Notes under the pieces: generated by a model
The model's database searches: none
Seen by the model: only the letters and a program-made list of their open reading frames with translations
What the model was told of the DNA's origin: nothing
Part shown: positions 52,794-61,506 of the stretch, piece after piece
How positions within the stretch are numbered: the first letter of the stretch is position 1
How the letters are laid out: the number at the start of each line of letters is the position of its first letter
NCBI GenBank assembly: GCA_032027165.1
Contig: JAVSMO010000001.1
Location: 1,157,216-1,221,215 of the forward strand
From: Denitratisoma sp.
Lineage (GTDB): Bacteria; Pseudomonadota; Gammaproteobacteria; Burkholderiales; Rhodocyclaceae
Length of the DNA stretch: 64,000 nt
Reading direction: 5' to 3'
Made by a program: the position numbers and the translations under genes

Positions 52794-54085
52794 TTTCCCG
52801 GCGCAAGCGCATCGCCGTCGTCGGCGCGGGCATCTCGGGCCTCTCCGCTGCCTGGCTGCTGGCGCAGCGCCACGCCGTCACGCTGTACGAGGCGGCGCCG
52901 CGCCTGGGCGGCCACAGCAACACCGTCGACGTCACGCTCGACGGCGTCACCCATCCGGTCGACACCGGCTTCCTCGTCTTCAACCACAAGACCTACCCCA
53001 ACCTCACGACACTGTTCGCGCATCTCGGCGTGGACAGCGTCGAGAGCGAGATGTCCTTCGCCGTCAGCCTCGAGGCGCCGCGGCTCGAATGGGCCGGCTC
53101 CAGCCTGTCCACGGTGTTCGGCCAGAAGCGCAACCTGGTGCGGCCGGAGTTCTGGCGCATGCTGTCCGACATCCTGCGCTTCAACCGGGAGAGCGTGGAC
53201 TGGCTGCAGCGCGAGGCCGACGAGTCACTGACGCTGCGCGCCTTCCTCGACGCCGGCGGCTACTCGCGCGCCTTCCGCGACTGGTACCTGCTGCCCATGG
53301 CGGCGGCGATCTGGTCCTGCCCGGCCGGCCGCATGCTCGATCACCCGCTCGCCACCTTCGTGCGCTTCAGCCACAACCACGGCCTGCTGCAGGTCTTCGA
53401 CAGGCCGCTGTGGCGCACCGTGAAGGGCGGCGCGCGCGAGTACGTCAGCAAGCTCGCTTCAGGCATCGAGGACATTCGCCTCGGCACGCCGGTGCGGCGC
53501 GTCTTCCGCACGCCGCGCGGCCTGCTGCTGGCGCACGACCGCGAGACGGAGGAATTCGACCACGTCGTGCTCGCCTGCCACAGCGACCAGGCGCTGGACA
53601 TCCTCGACGAGGACGCCAGCCCGGACGAGCGGCGCGTGCTCTCGGCCATCCGCTACCAGCCCAACCACGCCGTGCTGCACACCGATGCCGCGCTGCTGCC
53701 GCGCGACCGCGGCCTCTGGTCGGCCTGGAACTACCTGTCGCGCCGTGAAGGCGCCGAGGCCGGCCCGGTGTCGGTGTCCTACCTCATCAACCGCCTGCAG
53801 CCGCTGCCCTTCCGCCATCCGGTGGTGGTGACGCTCAATCCGCAGCGGGCGCCGGCGCAGGACAAGACGCTCGCTTCGTTCACCTACGCGCACCCGATCT
53901 TCGACGGCCCGGCCATCGCCGCCCAGCACGAGCTGCCCGCCCTCTCGGGGCGCGACCGGGTCTGGTTTTGCGGCGCCTGGAGCGGCTACGGCTTCCACGA
54001 GGACGGCCTGCGCTCCGGGCTCGCCGTGGCCGGCGCCTTCGGCTGCCGCGCGCCCTGGCACGGCAAGCTGGGCAAGGCGGCATGA
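52790..54085 (+). CDS. FAD-dependent amine-oxidase-like protein (COG2907)
   Basis: A 431-residue flavoprotein with the dinucleotide-binding motif RIAVVGAGISGLSAAWLLAQ and LYEAAPRLGGHSNTVDV, then PVDTGFLVFNHKTYPNLTTL. The C-terminal FAD motif is WFCGAWSGYGFHEDGLRSG. Members of this family sit next to DUF1365 and Cfa-like genes in the photooxidative-stress clusters of Rhodobacter, Pseudomonas and Vibrio. A role in modifying membrane fatty acids, possibly as the desaturase in furan fatty acid synthesis, is inference from that context. Confidence 0.88.
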   Translation: MISRRKRIAVVGAGISGLSAAWLLAQRHAVTLYEAAPRLGGHSNTVDVTLDGVTHPVDTGFLVFNHKTYPNLTTLFAHLGVDSVESEMSFAVSLEAPRLEWAGSSLSTVFGQKRNLVRPEFWRMLSDILRFNRESVDWLQREADESLTLRAFLDAGGYSRAFRDWYLLPMAAAIWSCPAGRMLDHPLATFVRFSHNHGLLQVFDRPLWRTVKGGAREYVSKLASGIEDIRLGTPVRRVFRTPRGLLLAHDRETEEFDHVVLACHSDQALDILDEDASPDERRVLSAIRYQPNHAVLHTDAALLPRDRGLWSAWNYLSRREGAEAGPVSVSYLINRLQPLPFRHPVVVTLNPQRAPAQDKTLASFTYAHPIFDGPAIAAQHELPALSGRDRVWFCGAWSGYGFHEDGLRSGLAVAGAFGCRAPWHGKLGKAA

Positions 54086-54846
54086 GCTCGGCGAAAATCC
54101 TCTTCGGCACGGTGATGCACCGCCGGCTGCGGCCGGCGCAGCACCGCTTCGTCTATCCGGTGTTCGGCCTGCTGCTGCCGCTCGACCGGCTGGACGAAGC
54201 CGCGGCGCCCTTTTTCTCGTTGAACCGGCCCAACCTGTTCTCCTTCCGCTACGCCGACCACGGCGCGCGCGACGGCTCTCATCCGCTGCCCTGGATCCGT
54301 GCGCTGCTGGCGCGCGAGGGCATCGCCGCCGACGGCGAGATCTGGCTGCAGTGCTTTCCGCGCATGCTGGGCTATGTCTTCAACCCGGTCAGCTTCTGGT
54401 ACTGCCACGACCGCGAAGGCCGCCTCCTCGCCGTACTGGCCGAGGTGAACAACACCTTCGGCGAGCGCCACAACTACCTCGTCGCCCATGCCGACGGCCG
54501 CCCGATCGGCGAGGACGAGACGCTGGCGGCGCGAAAGGTTTTCCACGTCTCGCCCTTCATGGCGCTCGACGGCGTCTACCGCTTCCGCTTCCGCGCCCGC
54601 CTCGACGACCCGCGCCGCCTGGCGCGCGTGGACCTCGCCGATGCCGCCGGCGACCTGCTGCACACGGCGATTTCCGGCCGCGCCGCGCCGCTCACCGGCG
54701 CGCGCCTCATGCGCGCCTTCTTCGGCTATCCGTGGATGACGCTGGGCGTGATGGCGCGCATCCACTGGCAGGCGCTGCGGCTGTGGCTGAAGCGCGTGCC
54801 CTTCTTCCGCAAACCCGAACCCCCGCTCGAGGAGACGACGCGATGA
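54082..54846 (+). CDS. DUF1365-family protein
   Basis: A 254-residue protein starting GTVMHRRLRPAQHRFVYPVF, with MLGYVFNPVSFWYCHDREG, EVNNTFGERHNYLV and KVFHVSPFMALDGVYRFRF, the usual DUF1365 blocks. Biochemical function unknown; the family nearly always accompanies the flavoprotein and Cfa-like genes. Four-base overlaps with both neighbours. Confidence 0.92.
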   Translation: MSSAKILFGTVMHRRLRPAQHRFVYPVFGLLLPLDRLDEAAAPFFSLNRPNLFSFRYADHGARDGSHPLPWIRALLAREGIAADGEIWLQCFPRMLGYVFNPVSFWYCHDREGRLLAVLAEVNNTFGERHNYLVAHADGRPIGEDETLAARKVFHVSPFMALDGVYRFRFRARLDDPRRLARVDLADAAGDLLHTAISGRAAPLTGARLMRAFFGYPWMTLGVMARIHWQALRLWLKRVPFFRKPEPPLEETTR

Positions 54847-56051
54847 ACGAAACCCTGACACTCGACCTGCCGAACACCGCGCTGCCGCGCCGCGCGCGGG
54901 CAGCGCTGCGCCTGCTCGATGGACTGCGCGGCGGCGCGCTGGAACTGACTTTGCCGGGCGGGCTGCGCCAGCGCTGCGGCGAGGGGCCACGGCAGGCTTC
55001 AATGGACGTCGCCGACTGGGGCGTCTTCGACGAAGTGCTGGCGCGCGGCGACATCGGCCTGGCCGAGGCCTGGATCGACGGCCGCTGGACCTCGCCCGAC
55101 CCGGCCGCCCTGCTCACCCTGCTGGCGGAGAACCGCAATGTCATCGCGCGCGCCCTCTACGGCAGCGCCTGGGCACTCGCCGGCGCGCGCCTGCGCCACC
55201 TGTTCAACGCCAACACGCGCGCCGGCGCGAAGCGCAACATCCTGGCCCACTACGACCTCGGCAACGACTTCTACCGCCTCTGGCTCGACCCGAGCATGAG
55301 CTACTCCTCGGCGCTCTATGCGAACGAACCGCAGCGGCCGCTGCAGGACGCGCAGGACGCGAAGAACCGCCGCATCCTCGCAAAATTGGCCGCGCGGCCC
55401 GGCCAGCGCGTGCTCGAGATCGGCTGCGGCTGGGGCGGCTTCGCCGAATTGGCGGCGCGCGACGGGCTGGAAGTGCACGGCATCACGCTCTCGCCGTCCC
55501 AGCTCGCCTATGCGGGCGAGCGCATGGCGCGCGCCGGCCTCGGCGAGCGCGTGCGGCTCTCGCTCACCGACTACCGCGACCTCGCCGGCCGCTACGACCA
55601 CATCGTCTCGGTGGAGATGTTCGAGGCGGTGGGCGAGCGCTGGTGGCCGGCCTGGTTCGATGCGGTGGCGCGCAACCTGGCGCCGGGCGGTCGCGCCGTG
55701 GCGCAGGTCATCACCATCCGCGACGACCTCTTCGCGCGCTACCGCAGGGGCACCGATTTCATCCAGCAGATGGTCTTTCCCGGCGGCATGCTGCCGTCCG
55801 CCGCCGCCTTCACGAAACAGGCGAACAAGGCCGGACTGGAGGTGCGCGAGGCCTTCGCCTTCGGCCGCGACTACGCGCGCACCCTGGCCGAGTGGGCGCG
55901 CAGCTTCGAGGCGGCCTGGCCGCAGATCGCCCGCCTCGGCTTCGACGAGCGCTTCCGCCGCCTCTGGCGCTTCTACCTCGCCTACTGCGAGGCCGGCTTT
56001 GCCGCCGGCTCCACCGACGTCGTGCAGTTCGAGCTGGCGCGCGCGCGATGA
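54843..56051 (+). CDS. cfa: Cyclopropane-fatty-acyl-phospholipid synthase-family methyltransferase
   Basis: SAM-dependent methyltransferase acting on unsaturated phospholipid acyl chains. The 402-residue protein has the N-terminal lipid-binding part, the NILAHYDLGNDFYRLWLDPS and MSYSSALY stretch, the SAM-binding motif RVLEIGCGWGGFAELAARDG, and RYDHIVSVEMFEAVGERWW. In this genomic setting homologues may methylate rather than cyclopropanate the chain, feeding furan fatty acids; the sequence alone cannot decide. Coupled by ATGA overlaps on both sides. Confidence 0.92.
   Translation: MNETLTLDLPNTALPRRARAALRLLDGLRGGALELTLPGGLRQRCGEGPRQASMDVADWGVFDEVLARGDIGLAEAWIDGRWTSPDPAALLTLLAENRNVIARALYGSAWALAGARLRHLFNANTRAGAKRNILAHYDLGNDFYRLWLDPSMSYSSALYANEPQRPLQDAQDAKNRRILAKLAARPGQRVLEIGCGWGGFAELAARDGLEVHGITLSPSQLAYAGERMARAGLGERVRLSLTDYRDLAGRYDHIVSVEMFEAVGERWWPAWFDAVARNLAPGGRAVAQVITIRDDLFARYRRGTDFIQQMVFPGGMLPSAAAFTKQANKAGLEVREAFAFGRDYARTLAEWARSFEAAWPQIARLGFDERFRRLWRFYLAYCEAGFAAGSTDVVQFELARAR
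54945..54952 (+). repeat. CTGACTTT motif copy 12
   Basis: In cfa, context GGAACTGACTTTGCCG (Glu-Leu-Thr-Leu-Pro). Confidence 0.7.
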
Positions 56052-56560
56052 GGCCCTGGCTGCTCCTACTCATGCTGCTCGCCGCGCCGGCGCAGGCGCT
56101 GCCCGAGGCGGTGCGCGCCGAAACCGACTGGCGGCGCTGGGGCAGCGGCGAGATGAGCTGGCTCGGCTTCAAGCTCTACCGCGCCACGCTGTGGGTGGCG
56201 GGCGAAGCGCCGGCGGAACCCCGGCCGCCGCTCGCCCTGGTGCTGGAATACCGGCGCGCCATCCCCGGCGAGCGCATCGTCCGCGCCAGCGAGGAGGAGA
56301 TGCGCCGCCTCGGCGCCGACGAAGCGGCGCTGGCGCGCTGGGGCGCGGCGATGCGCGCGCTGTTTCCCGACGTCGCGCCGGGCGACACCCTCACCGGCAT
56401 CCACCTGCCGTCCGGCGGAACGCGCTTCTACTTCCGCGAGCGGCTGCTCGGCGACATCGCCGACGCCGAGTTCGCGCAACGCTTCTTCGACATCTGGCTC
56501 GATCCGCGCACGCGCGCACCGGCCGTGCGCAGCGCCCTGCTGCAGGGGCCGCCGGAGTGA
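56048..56560 (+). CDS. Exported chalcone-isomerase-like protein
   Basis: A 170-residue protein with a signal peptide (PWLLLLMLLAAPAQALP) and a chalcone-isomerase-like fold (WGSGEMSWLGFKLYRATLWV, then ALVLEYRRAIPGERIV and FFDIWLDPRTRAPAVR). In bacteria this family has no proven isomerase activity; fatty-acid binding is plausible. Overlaps cfa by four bases and the MFS gene by GTGA. Confidence 0.85.
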   Translation: MRPWLLLLMLLAAPAQALPEAVRAETDWRRWGSGEMSWLGFKLYRATLWVAGEAPAEPRPPLALVLEYRRAIPGERIVRASEEEMRRLGADEAALARWGAAMRALFPDVAPGDTLTGIHLPSGGTRFYFRERLLGDIADAEFAQRFFDIWLDPRTRAPAVRSALLQGPPE

Positions 56561-57801
56561 ACACCGCACTCGCGCCGCGCCACTGGCTCGCCTACGGCGC
56601 GCTCGGCCTGCCGCTGGCGATGGCGGCGCTGCCGGTGTACGTGCATGTGCCGCGCTTCTACGCCGAGTCGGTCGGCATCGACCTCACCCTGCTCGGCGCC
56701 GTCCTGCTCGCCGCGCGCCTGCTCGACGCCGGACTCGATCCGCTCATCGGCTGGTGGGGCGACCGGCGCCAGGCGCGGCGCGGCATGATCCTGCTGGCGC
56801 TGCCCTGCCTGGCGCTGGGCATGTTGGCGCTCATGCATCCGCCCGCGGCGCACGCATTGCCGTGGCTCGCCGGCGCGCTCGCCCTCACCTACTTCGGCTA
56901 CAGCCTGGCCACCATCGCCCTGCAGGCCTGGGGCGCCGAACTCGGCCGCGACGCGCGCGAGCGCACCCTGCTCACTGCCAGCCGCGAGGGCTTCGGCCTG
57001 CTCGGCGTCGTCATCGCCGCGGTGCTGCCCGGCCTGCTCGCCGCCGATGCCGCGAGCGGGCTGTCGCGCCTGGCCTGGGTCTTCGTCGCCACGCTCGCCG
57101 TGCTGGCGGGACTGACTTTGCTCGGCGCGCCGCGCCCGCCGCGGCTCGAGGCCAGAACGCAGAATGCCGCGCCGCCGCTCGCCGCGCTCGGCGACGCCGC
57201 CTTCCGGCGCCTGCTCGCGGTCTACCTCGCCAGCGGCATCGCCGCCGCGCTGCCGGCCACCCTGGTGCTGTTCTTCGTCGCCGACGTGCTGCAGGCGGAA
57301 GCCTGGGGCGGCGCCTTCCTCGCCCTCTATTTCGTTGCCGGCGCGGCCGGCCTGCCCGCCTGGGTGACGCTGGCGCGGAAGATCGGCCGCGTGCGCGCCT
57401 GGATCGTCGGCATGGCGCTGTCCTCGCTGGCCTTCGTCTGGGCCTACGGCTTGGGCGCCGGCGACGTCGCTGCCTTCGCCGCCATCTGCCTGCTGTCGGG
57501 CCTTGCCCTCGGCGCCGACCTCGCCTTTCCGCCGGCGCTGCTCGCCGACCTGGCCGAGCGCGAGCGAACCGGCGTACGCGCCGGCGGCTACTTCGGCTGG
57601 TGGGGCCTGGCCACCAAACTGAATCTTGCGCTCGCCGCCGGCATCGGCCTGCCGCTGCTCGCCTGGCTCGGTTACCGCCCGAGCGAGGCCGGCGGCACGG
57701 CGGCGCTGGCCGCCGTGTATTGCCTGCTGCCGGTCGGCTTCAAGCTCGTCTCCGCCGCGCTCGCCTGGCGCTGGCGCCACACCCTGGAGGAATCGCCATG
57801 A
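56557..57801 (+). CDS. MFS transporter (GPH/melibiose-carrier-like)
   Basis: A 414-residue protein with about twelve membrane segments. PLAMAALPVYVHVPRFYAES and LLAARLLDAGLDPLIGWWGD, then RRQARRGMI resemble the glycoside-pentoside-hexuronide type MFS proteins seen in these clusters. A GTG start at 56557 overlaps the preceding stop; no suitable ATG is near. Cargo is unknown; a lipid or flavin-type compound is possible. Confidence 0.87.
   Translation: MNTALAPRHWLAYGALGLPLAMAALPVYVHVPRFYAESVGIDLTLLGAVLLAARLLDAGLDPLIGWWGDRRQARRGMILLALPCLALGMLALMHPPAAHALPWLAGALALTYFGYSLATIALQAWGAELGRDARERTLLTASREGFGLLGVVIAAVLPGLLAADAASGLSRLAWVFVATLAVLAGLTLLGAPRPPRLEARTQNAAPPLAALGDAAFRRLLAVYLASGIAAALPATLVLFFVADVLQAEAWGGAFLALYFVAGAAGLPAWVTLARKIGRVRAWIVGMALSSLAFVWAYGLGAGDVAAFAAICLLSGLALGADLAFPPALLADLAERERTGVRAGGYFGWWGLATKLNLALAAGIGLPLLAWLGYRPSEAGGTAALAAVYCLLPVGFKLVSAALAWRWRHTLEESP
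57112..57119 (+). repeat. CTGACTTT motif copy 13
   Basis: In the MFS gene, context GGGACTGACTTTGCTC (Gly-Leu-Thr-Leu-Leu). Confidence 0.65.
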
Positions 57802-58319
57802 AGACCCTGTACGCCCTCGCCTTCGCCCTCGGGCTGACCGGCTGCGCCGGCGTGCCGGTGGAGAAATACCGCGCCGAGCAGCCGCAACTCGACCTCGCCC
57901 GCTACTTCAACGGCACGCTCGACGGCTGGGGCATGTTCCAGGACCGCTCGGGCGAGGTGGTGAAGCGCTTCCACGTCGTCATCGAGGCCAGCTGGCAGGG
58001 CGACACCGGCACGCTCGATGAAAGATTCGCCTGGTCCGACGGCAGCACCTCTCGCCGCGTGTGGACCATCGTGCGCGAGGCCGGGGGACGCTACAGCGGC
58101 CGCGCCGACGACGTCATCGGCACGGCCGTCGGCGAGGCGGCCGGCAACGCCCTGCGCTGGCGCTACGTGCTGGCGCTGCCGGTGGACGGCAGGACCTGGC
58201 ACGTCGACTTCGACGACTGGATGTTCCTCATGGACGAGCAGGTGATGCTCAACCGCTCCGTCATGTCGAAATGGGGCTTCCGTCTCGGCGAAGTGACGCT
58301 CTCTTTCCGCAAGCGATGA
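57798..58319 (+). CDS. DUF3833 lipoprotein
   Basis: A 173-residue protein with a lipoprotein signal (ALAFALGLTGCAG, lipobox LTGC) and the DUF3833 blocks LARYFNGTLDGWGMFQDRSG and WHVDFDDWMFLMDEQVMLNR. Probably anchored in the outer membrane. Unknown function; a constant partner of the Cfa-like cluster. Overlaps both neighbours by four bases. Confidence 0.9.
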   Translation: MKTLYALAFALGLTGCAGVPVEKYRAEQPQLDLARYFNGTLDGWGMFQDRSGEVVKRFHVVIEASWQGDTGTLDERFAWSDGSTSRRVWTIVREAGGRYSGRADDVIGTAVGEAAGNALRWRYVLALPVDGRTWHVDFDDWMFLMDEQVMLNRSVMSKWGFRLGEVTLSFRKR

Positions 58320-59083
58320 ACGCGCCGATCCGCGACTGGCGGGGCCAACGCGTCTGGCTGATGGGCGCCTCCAGCGGCATCGGCGAGGCGCTGGCGCGCG
58401 CGCTGGCTGCGGCCGGCGCGCAGGTGGCCCTCTCGGCGCGGCGCACCGAGCGCATCGCGGCGCTCGCCGGCGAACTGCCGCAGGCCCTGGCGCTGCCCTG
58501 CGACGCCACCGACGGGGAGGCGACGGCCCGCGCGCGCGACCGGCTCGCCGCCGACTGGGGCGGCGTCGATGTCGCGATCTACCTGGCGGGCGACTACGTG
58601 CCGATGCGCGCCTGGAACTACGACGCGGCGGCGGCGGCGCGCATGATCGCGGTGAACCTCTCCGGCGCCATGGCCTTCGCCGCGGCGCTGGCGCCGCTGC
58701 TGCTCAAGCAGGGCACCGGCCAGCTCGCCTTCGTCTCCAGCGTCGCCGGCTACCGCGGCCTGCCCAAGGCGCTGGTGTACGGCCCGACCAAGGCGGCGCT
58801 GATCAACTTCGCCGAGACGCTCTGGCTCGACCTCGCTCCGCGCGGCGTCGGCGTGCGCGTGATCAACCCCGGCTTCGTCGCCACGCCGCTCACCGTGCAG
58901 AACGACTTTGCCATGCCGGCGCTGATCACCCCGCAGGAGGCGGCGCGCGAAATCCTGCGCGGCTTCGCCACGGATGCCTTCGAGATCCATTTCCCGAAGC
59001 GCTTCACCTGCGTGCTCAAGCTGCTTCGTCTGCTGCCGCACCGCCTCTACTTCCCCCTCGTCAAGCGATTCACGGGAGCGTGA
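58316..59083 (+). CDS. Short-chain dehydrogenase/reductase
   Basis: A 255-residue SDR with the NAD(P) motif LMGASSGIGEALARALAAAG, the catalytic Ser in FVSSVAGYRG and YGPTKAAL with the Tyr-x3-Lys. Substrate unknown; presumably acts on a lipid or aldehyde in the same pathway as its neighbours. It starts inside the DUF3833 stop (ATGA); one base separates it from the NTF2-like gene. Confidence 0.92.
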   Translation: MNAPIRDWRGQRVWLMGASSGIGEALARALAAAGAQVALSARRTERIAALAGELPQALALPCDATDGEATARARDRLAADWGGVDVAIYLAGDYVPMRAWNYDAAAAARMIAVNLSGAMAFAAALAPLLLKQGTGQLAFVSSVAGYRGLPKALVYGPTKAALINFAETLWLDLAPRGVGVRVINPGFVATPLTVQNDFAMPALITPQEAAREILRGFATDAFEIHFPKRFTCVLKLLRLLPHRLYFPLVKRFTGA

Positions 59084-59084
59084 G

Positions 59085-59510
59085 ATGGCGCAACTCGACG
59101 AACTGATCGCTTTCTACGAAAACCTCTCGTCAGCGGACATCGCGCGCTTCGGCGCGTTCTACGCCGAAGACGCCTGGTTCAAGGATCCCTTCAACGAGGT
59201 GCGCGGCCTGCCGGCGATCAAACGCATCTTCGGCCACATGTTCGGCCAGGTGGAGGCGCCGCGCTTCCGTGTCGAGGAGCGCATCGTCGCCGACAACGGC
59301 GCCGTGCTGGTGTGGACCTTCCATTTCCGCAGCCGGCGCCTGGCCGGCGGCGGCGACCAGGTCCTGCGCGGCGTCAGCCATCTGCGCTTCGACGCCGCCG
59401 GCAAGGTCACCTACCACCGCGACTACTGGGACGCCGCCGAGGAGCTCTACATGAAGCTGCCCGCCGTCGGCTGCCTGATGCGCGGCCTGCGGCGGCTGGT
59501 CGCCGCCTAG
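59085..59510 (+). CDS. NTF2-like (SnoaL-type) protein
   Basis: A 141-residue alpha+beta cone protein: IAFYENLSSADIARFGAFY, AEDAWFKDPFNEVRGLPAI, and YHRDYWDAAEELYMKLP. Such proteins act as small enzymes or binding proteins. Last gene of the rightward operon; its stop overlaps the convergent dgkA stop by four bases. Confidence 0.88.
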   Translation: MAQLDELIAFYENLSSADIARFGAFYAEDAWFKDPFNEVRGLPAIKRIFGHMFGQVEAPRFRVEERIVADNGAVLVWTFHFRSRRLAGGGDQVLRGVSHLRFDAAGKVTYHRDYWDAAEELYMKLPAVGCLMRGLRRLVAA

Positions 59511-59887
59511 CGCTGGAAATAGCGCGCCAGCTCGACGACGATCACCGCCAGCCAGGCGAACATCGCGATGCCGACGGCGGCGGCCGCCATGTCCTTGATG
59601 ACCTTGATCTTCTCGTTGTGGCGCTCCTCGACGAAATCGCACAGCGCCTCGATGGCGCTGTTGACGATCTCGGCGAAGACGACGAAGGCCGTAGCGACGA
59701 GGATGAGCAGGAAGTCCACCCAGGCGCGCAATGCGAAGGCGCCGGCGAGGACAAAGGCCGACAGCACCAGCTTGTAGGTGACCGACCAGTCGTAGAGGAT
59801 GGCGTAGCGCAGGCCGGAGACGATGGTGCGCAGCTTGCGCACGGGGTGGTAGCCCGGCTCGCCGATGCCGAGGAACTTGTGCCTCAT
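59507..59887 (-). CDS. dgkA: Diacylglycerol kinase
   Basis: Small trimeric membrane kinase of 126 residues recycling diacylglycerol (or undecaprenol). It has three membrane segments and the catalytic region FAEIVNSAIEALCDFVEERH. The ATG at 59887 overlaps the PAP2 phosphatase stop (ATGA), linking kinase and phosphatase of lipid-phosphate turnover. Confidence 0.94.
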   Translation of the reverse strand: MRHKFLGIGEPGYHPVRKLRTIVSGLRYAILYDWSVTYKLVLSAFVLAGAFALRAWVDFLLILVATAFVVFAEIVNSAIEALCDFVEERHNEKIKVIKDMAAAAVGIAMFAWLAVIVVELARYFQR

Positions 59888-60486
59888 GTCAGGGCCGCCC
59901 TGCGAAGAAACAGACTCCGCAGCGCCATCGCCCAGCAGATACCGGCCGCTGCGCCGAAAACGACGTCGCTGGGAAAATGCACCTGCAGGTGAATGCGCGA
60001 GAAGGAAACCAGAAGCGCCAGGCTGGCGGCGGCCAGCAACGCGCCGATGCCGGGGCTGGCGCCCGGACGCCACAACCAGGCGACGACGAAGGCCGCCGCC
60101 TGCATGGCGTGGGCGCTCGGAAAGCTGGCATCAGCCGGCATGTCGGCGAGCGCGGGATAGAGATCCGGGCGCGGCCGCAGGACGATCAGCTTGGCCGCAT
60201 GCGCCAGCACGGCCGCTCCGACCACCGCCAGCGGCAGGTAGCCGCGCCATGGCGCCCGCGTCCGCCAGGCGAGCAGCAGCGACAGCGGAATCAGGACATA
60301 CAGCGAACCCAGCCAGGTGAGCGCAGCAAAGCCGGCATCGAGCCATCGTGCTTGCCAGCCCTGAGCCAGCACGAGGGCGGCCTCGTCGAAGGCGAGCGTG
60401 CGGCATTCTCCGGCGGGGCAAACCAGGAAGGCACCTGCGGCGAGGCTGGCCACCGCGGCCGCGATCCAGGCAATGCCGCCGATCAT
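59884..60486 (-). CDS. PAP2-family membrane phosphatase
   Basis: A 200-residue membrane phosphatase with the three PAP2 motifs: KLIVLRPRPDLYP, SFPSAHAMQ, and SRIHLQVHFPSDV. About five membrane segments. Probable substrates are undecaprenyl diphosphate or phosphatidate; coupling to dgkA fits either. Confidence 0.92.
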   Translation of the reverse strand: MIGGIAWIAAAVASLAAGAFLVCPAGECRTLAFDEAALVLAQGWQARWLDAGFAALTWLGSLYVLIPLSLLLAWRTRAPWRGYLPLAVVGAAVLAHAAKLIVLRPRPDLYPALADMPADASFPSAHAMQAAAFVVAWLWRPGASPGIGALLAAASLALLVSFSRIHLQVHFPSDVVFGAAAGICWAMALRSLFLRRAALT

Positions 60487-60561
60487 GTTGGGATCCTTGC
60501 ATGAGCCACGCCGATTTGATGGCGCAGCGGGCGATTGGTTCCGGCTTCGCGCCGACTGGAT

Positions 60562-60762
60562 TCAGCGCGTTTCGGCCGCTTCGCGCTTCTGCTCCGCCTG
60601 CTTGAACGACTCGTCCACCCTGCCCTGCACCTGCGCCGGCGCATTCTTGGCCTGCTCGGCCTCTTTGGCCTTGGCCGAGCCGGCGGTGGCGGCAACGGTG
60701 GCGGTTTCGGAAACGCCGCAGGCGGCGAGTGCGAGGGCGAATCCCATCGCAAGCAGTTTCAT
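60562..60762 (-). CDS. Small lipoprotein with charged helical tail
   Basis: A 66-residue predicted lipoprotein (MKLLAMGFALALAACG, lipobox LAAC) whose mature part is Ala-, Lys- and Glu-rich and probably one helix. Its start overlaps the phosphoribosyltransferase stop (ATGA). Unrecognised; size and composition recall Lpp-like or YgdI-like small lipoproteins without clear similarity. Confidence 0.7.
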   Translation of the reverse strand: MKLLAMGFALALAACGVSETATVAATAGSAKAKEAEQAKNAPAQVQGRVDESFKQAEQKREAAETR

Positions 60763-61394
60763 GGATTTTTCCTTTCAGACAGCAGAGCAATCACTTCATC
60801 GTCCTCGACCTGGCCGAAGTCGGCGTAGAACTGGCCGACGGCCTGGAAGTTCTCCGGGGCGTAGAGGCAGACGACTTCGTCGGCCTGTTCCCCGACCTTC
60901 TCCAGCGTGTCGGGCGGCGCCACGGGCACGGCGCAGACCAGCTTCTGCGGCGCACGCTGGCGCAGGGCATGCAGGGCGGCGAGCATGGTCGAGCCGGTGG
61001 CCAGCCCGTCGTCGATGACGATGACGATGCGGCCCCCGGGATCGATGGGCGGGTGCAGCGGCGAATACTGGGCGCGACGCTTGCGGATGGTCTCCAGCTC
61101 GCGCGCCTTGGCGCGCTCGATGTAGCCGGAATCGGCGCCGGCCATGGCGGCATAGGGACCGAGGGTGGCCCAGCCGGTCTCGTCGATGGCGCCGATGGCG
61201 AATTCCGGGTTGCCGGGGGCGCCGAGCTTCCTCACCAGCACCACGTCGAACTCGCCGCCGAGCGCGTCGGCGACAATCTTGGCCATCGGCACGGCGCCGC
61301 GCGGGATGGCGAGGACCAGCGGGTTTTGCCCCTTGTAGGCGGCCAGCTTGTCGGCCAGCCGGCGGGCGGCCTCTTCCCTGTCGCTGAAAATCAT
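60759..61394 (-). CDS. Predicted phosphoribosyltransferase (COG1926)
   Basis: A 211-residue type I phosphoribosyltransferase with the PRPP loop IVIVIDDGLATGSTMLAAL and the pyrophosphate-site region LVRKLGAPGNPEFAIGAI. Substrate unknown; the family is often fused to alpha/beta hydrolases of the kind found at 39666-40301. The ATG at 61394 is chosen; the frame remains open antisense to mfd but is not coding there. Confidence 0.88.
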   Translation of the reverse strand: MIFSDREEAARRLADKLAAYKGQNPLVLAIPRGAVPMAKIVADALGGEFDVVLVRKLGAPGNPEFAIGAIDETGWATLGPYAAMAGADSGYIERAKARELETIRKRRAQYSPLHPPIDPGGRIVIVIDDGLATGSTMLAALHALRQRAPQKLVCAVPVAPPDTLEKVGEQADEVVCLYAPENFQAVGQFYADFGQVEDDEVIALLSERKNP

Positions 61395-61428
61395 TGCTCC
61401 TCCCTCTGACCGAAGCACCTTAACCCCG

Positions 61429-61457
61429 CCCTGAACGCCTGTCCAGACCGGTATAAT
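61429..61457 (+). promoter_or_regulatory. Candidate promoter of mfd
   Basis: A perfect TATAAT at 61452-61457 lies about 50 bases before the mfd start. The -35 position, 17 bases upstream, is weak (CCCTGA). Confidence 0.5.
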
Positions 61458-61506
61458 TCGCTCTTTGAAAAGCCGCGTTTTGCAAGCCCTCCCGATTCGC
61501 CTCCCA

